Assembly (NCBI RefSeq): GCF_018860705.1
Contig: NZ_JAHKQA010000069.1
Span: 1 to 64,000, forward strand
From: Citreicella sp. C3M06
GTDB lineage: Bacteria; Pseudomonadota; Alphaproteobacteria; Rhodobacterales; Rhodobacteraceae
Direction: 5' to 3'
DNA: 64,000 nucleotides
Shown here: positions 61,560 through 64,000 of the stretch, in pieces
How the letters are laid out: each line of letters opens with the position of its first letter
Numbering within the stretch: the first letter of the stretch is position 1
Notes under the pieces: model-generated
Told to the model about the DNA's origin: nothing
Database searches by the model: none
Seen by the model: only the letters and a program-made list of their open reading frames with translations
Program-made: the position numbers and the translations under genes

Positions 61560-62476
61560 GCGCGGGCACCGTACAGGCCGGTGGGTCGCCAGATCAGCAC
61601 CGCCGCCATCAGGATGTAGATCGCCATCGAGGCAAAGGCCGACCCGGCGCTCGCGGCGCTTGCCGGATCGGTGAACAGCCGGAACAGCGCGGGCAGCAAC
61701 AAGCGGCCCAGCGTATCGGTGAGCCCGACCAGCAGACCGCCAACCAGCGCCCCCTTGATCGACCCGATGCCACCGATCACGATAACCACAAAGGCAAGGA
61801 TCAGCACCGGCTCGCCCATGCCGACTTGCACCGACTGGATCGGGCCGACCAGCGCCCCGGCCAGCCCTGCAAGCCCGGCGCCAAGCGCAAAGACCACGGT
61901 ATAAAGCTTGCCGATATCGACCCCAAGCGCCGCGATCATCTCGCGGTCGTTCTCTCCGGCGCGGATGCGGATGCCCAGCCGGGTGCACGTGTTGAGCCAC
62001 CAGAGCCCCGCCGCGACCAAAAGCCCCACGGCGATCAGCGCCAGCCGATAGGTGGGGTATTCGATGCCGCCGGGCAGCAACACCGTGCCTCCCAGCCATG
62101 GCGGAACGTCAAGATACAGCGGAAACGAGCCGAACAGCCAGCGCGTCCCTTCGGAAAAGATCAGGATCAGCGCAAAGGTCGCCAGTACCTGATCGAGGTG
62201 ATCGCGATCATAAAGCCGCCGGATCACCAGCAGCTCGACCATCGCCCCTGCCCCGGCCGCCGCCGCCAGCGCAGCCACCAGCGCCAGCAGGAACGAGCCC
62301 GTCGCCCCCGCCACGCTCGCCGCCGCGAACGCGCCGACCATGAACAGCGCCCCATGCGCAAGGTTGATCAGCCCCATGACCCCGAAGATCAGCGTCAGCC
62401 CGGCAGCCATGAGGAACAGCATCACGCCGGATTGCAGCCCGTTCAGGACTTGCTCGGCAAACAGTATCGGAGTCAT
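61556..62476 (-). CDS. livH: Branched-chain amino-acid-type ABC permease LivH
   Basis: A 306-residue membrane permease with the LivH signature QVLNGLQSGVMLFLMAAGLT (about 9-28), LIFGVMGLINLAHGALFMVG and GIRIRAGENDREMIAALGVD (about 173-192, cytoplasmic coupling loop). About eight transmembrane helices follow the usual pattern. It lies 43 bp downstream of livK. Confidence 0.93.
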   Translation of the reverse strand: MTPILFAEQVLNGLQSGVMLFLMAAGLTLIFGVMGLINLAHGALFMVGAFAAASVAGATGSFLLALVAALAAAAGAGAMVELLVIRRLYDRDHLDQVLATFALILIFSEGTRWLFGSFPLYLDVPPWLGGTVLLPGGIEYPTYRLALIAVGLLVAAGLWWLNTCTRLGIRIRAGENDREMIAALGVDIGKLYTVVFALGAGLAGLAGALVGPIQSVQVGMGEPVLILAFVVIVIGGIGSIKGALVGGLLVGLTDTLGRLLLPALFRLFTDPASAASAGSAFASMAIYILMAAVLIWRPTGLYGARA

Positions 62477-62519
62477 CTTTTGCCTTCATCGGGGCCCCGC
62501 AGCGGGGGCCCCATGGTCG

Positions 62520-63650
62520 TTATTTCATCGTGCAATCATTGACATAGGCCGAAGAGCGATCTGTGATCGCCGTGGCAACCAGCGTATTGGTGAAGACATC
62601 GCCTTCCTTGATCACCTCGCGGATGTAGATGTCCTGAATCGGGTGGTTGTTGCTGTCGAAACTGAACTTGCCGCGCACGCTGTCGAAATCGGCGGATTTG
62701 AGCGCCGCCCGGAAGGCATCACCATCGGACGGCTGCGCCACATCCAGCGCCGAGCGCAGCAGATGCGCCGTGTCATAGCCATAAGCGGCGTAAAGCGACG
62801 GCAGGCGGCCATATTCCGCCTCGAATGCCTCGACAAAGGCCGCGTTGGCCGGAACGTCCAGATCCTTGGACCAGTTCGAGCCATTCCGCACCCCAAGCGC
62901 CGCATCGCCGACCGCCTGAAGGATGTTCTGATCGAACGAGAACGCCGGACCAAGCAGCGGCAGATCGACCCCGCTGCCCGCGTATTGCTTCATGAAGGAA
63001 ATCCCCATGCCGCCCGGAAGGAAGAAGAACACCGCATCCGCGCCCGACGCCCGGATCTGCGCGATCTCGGCGGCGTAATCGGTCTGGCCAAGCTGGGTGA
63101 ACACCTCTCCGGCCAGATCGCCGCCGTAATAGCGTTTGAAACCGTTCAGGCTGTCGTGACCTGCCGGATAGTTCGGCGCCATGATGAACGGCTTGGTGTA
63201 ACCCTGATCCTTGGCATAGGCCCCTGCCGCCTCGTGCAGGTTGTCGTTTTGATAGCTTACGGCGAAATAGTTCGGATGACAGCCTTTCCCGGCCAGCAGC
63301 GCCGGCGCGGCATTGGTCGACAGGTAGAATTTGCCCTGCGCGGTGGCGGCAGGCACCACGGCCATCGCAAGGTTCGACCACACGATGCCGGTCAGCACGT
63401 CGACCTTGTCGGACTGGATCATCTTGTCGGCGATCTGCACGGCCACGTCGGGCTTTTGCTGGTCATCCTCGACGATCACCTCGACTTCGCTCGCCCCCTT
63501 CATACCCAGAAGGAAGCCGTCGCGCGTGTCGATGCCAAGGCTTGCCCCTCCGCCCGACAGCGTGGTGATCATGCCGACCTTGACCTCGGCCTGCGTCGCC
63601 GAGGCCAGCGCGGCAAGGCTTGCCGCCGCAAGCAGCGTCTTGATGGACAT
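62520..63650 (-). CDS. Liv-type ABC transporter substrate-binding protein
   Basis: A 376-residue periplasmic binding protein of the LivJ/LivK (Peripla_BP_6) family with signal peptide MSIKTLLAAASLAALASATQA, then VGMITTLSGGGASLGIDTRD (about 25-44, ligand-cleft strand), KPDVAVQIADKMIQSDKVDV and AYGYDTAHLLRSAL near the C-terminus. The ligand cannot be read from sequence; proximity of the DUF1989 gene hints at urea, short amides or an amino acid (inference). It is first in the livK-H-M-G-F operon. Confidence 0.92.
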   Translation of the reverse strand: MSIKTLLAAASLAALASATQAEVKVGMITTLSGGGASLGIDTRDGFLLGMKGASEVEVIVEDDQQKPDVAVQIADKMIQSDKVDVLTGIVWSNLAMAVVPAATAQGKFYLSTNAAPALLAGKGCHPNYFAVSYQNDNLHEAAGAYAKDQGYTKPFIMAPNYPAGHDSLNGFKRYYGGDLAGEVFTQLGQTDYAAEIAQIRASGADAVFFFLPGGMGISFMKQYAGSGVDLPLLGPAFSFDQNILQAVGDAALGVRNGSNWSKDLDVPANAAFVEAFEAEYGRLPSLYAAYGYDTAHLLRSALDVAQPSDGDAFRAALKSADFDSVRGKFSFDSNNHPIQDIYIREVIKEGDVFTNTLVATAITDRSSAYVNDCTMK

Positions 63651-63852
63651 AAAGTGACTCCCTCTTTCCCTGTCGTGCCCCGGATCTGCGCCCAAGGGTC
63701 GCGCAGAGAATTGACGCAATTGCCCGAGATGTCCATGCAGCCCGTCGCCCGTGCCGCCGCTTTTCCCAAGCCGGGCCAATCTGTCGCCACAAAGATGCGG
63801 CTTGCTTGCCCGCAACAGACCCGCAAGCCGGGCCAAGTCAGGGGCAGACCAG

Positions 63853-64000
63853 ATGAACATGGCAAACACCGCCGTCGTGGCACCGCCGCCACCCAAGCGG
63901 CTTGAGGAACTCAGCCTGCCGCGGGTCTTCATGCGCGACGTGGCGCTGAAGACCATCTTCCGCAAGAACGCCAACACCGTCACCTACCTGTCAAAGGCGA
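63853..64000 (+). CDS. Start of a gene running off the right edge, unidentified
   Basis: An open frame from ATG 63853 to the window end, preceded by AGGGG at 63839-63843. It encodes MNMANTAVVAPPPPKRLEEL, then SLPRVFMRDVALKTIFRKNA and NTVTYLSKA. The proline-rich start and the LPxVxMRDxxLKTxFRxN block remind me of the N-terminus of an AAA-type ATPase family in Rhodobacteraceae, but 49 residues are too few to be sure. It diverges from livK, with 200 bp between them for both promoters. Confidence 0.6.
   Translation, partial: MNMANTAVVAPPPPKRLEELSLPRVFMRDVALKTIFRKNANTVTYLSKA

Noticed and set aside
60576-62099. 507-codon frame apparently fusing livH and livM
   Set aside because: The upstream part is an out-of-frame reading of livH; livM starts at 61559 with a 4-bp overlap, as expected for separate permease genes.
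62340-63905. 521-codon plus-strand frame over livH and the binding-protein gene
   Set aside because: Antisense shadow; motifs of the Liv transporter are all on the minus strand.

Overview
The window looks like a chromosomal segment of a high-G+C alphaproteobacterium, most likely a member of the Rhodobacteraceae (Roseobacter group). The signs are the aerobic (CobG-type) cobalamin operon, a crotonyl-CoA carboxylase/reductase and ethylmalonyl-CoA mutase pair, a LuxR/LuxI quorum-sensing pair with a small upstream gene, an acidic alphaproteobacterial porin, DUF3576 and DUF1244 genes, and mreBCD-mrdA-rodA. No tRNA, rRNA, CRISPR array or intact insertion sequence was seen. All family names come from reading the translations; no database search was possible.

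Layout. 1-3154: the tail of an IS5-type transposase broken by a 41-bp palindromic insert, then the minCDE division-site operon, then about 700 bp of apparently decayed DNA. 3155-21777: a cobalamin island. cobO reads leftward. A B12 riboswitch precedes DUF1636-cobW-cobN-cobG-cobH-cobI-cobJ-(cobK, reversed)-cobL-cobE-cobM-cobB-cobA-cobF. A second B12 riboswitch precedes an ECF-type cobalt importer (DUF4198 protein, CbiM, a CbiL/NikL-like protein, CbiQ, CbiO). 21850-34204: housekeeping genes: rplT-rpmI, pyk, N-formylglutamate amidohydrolase, a porin, TPR-sulfotransferase, yggS, ribF, a CxxC protein, threonine aldolase, hspQ, a transglycosylase lipoprotein and lolA.

34205-40783: an exopolysaccharide/capsule export cluster resembling a rearranged yjbEFGH/gfcABCDE operon (YjbH, YjbF, two small Ser/Thr-tailed secreted proteins like YjbE, a Wza-type lipoprotein), followed by a PPP-family phosphatase. 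40800-49307: a cluster of palindromic repeats at the end of a cation efflux gene, mscL, the rod-shape operon mreB-mreC-mreD-mrdA-rodA, and a 2-hydroxyacid dehydrogenase. 49328-52989: a thioesterase, a RecD-like helicase, luxI, luxR and a small gene before luxR. 53206-58896: ccr and ecm diverging from one control region, an H-NS-type protein, deoD, and a urea-carboxylase-associated (DUF1989) protein. 59154-63650: a complete branched-chain-amino-acid-type ABC transporter (livF, G, M, H, K), then the start of an unidentified gene running off the right edge.

How the parts connect. The cob operon and the cobalt importer are each headed by a B12 riboswitch, so corrin synthesis and cobalt uptake should be switched off together when cobalamin is plentiful. 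The ethylmalonyl-CoA mutase (ecm) is itself a B12 enzyme and sits in the same window, as a local consumer of that cofactor. The cob genes are packed with 4- to 8-bp overlaps and several GTG/TTG starts, which suggests translational coupling. The most unusual arrangements are the reversed cobK wedged between cobJ and cobL with its start codon overlapping that of cobL, the remodelled yjb/gfc-like cluster with a duplicated YjbE-like protein, the palindromic repeats derived from the end of the cation efflux gene, and the operator-like palindrome in front of the quorum-sensing genes.
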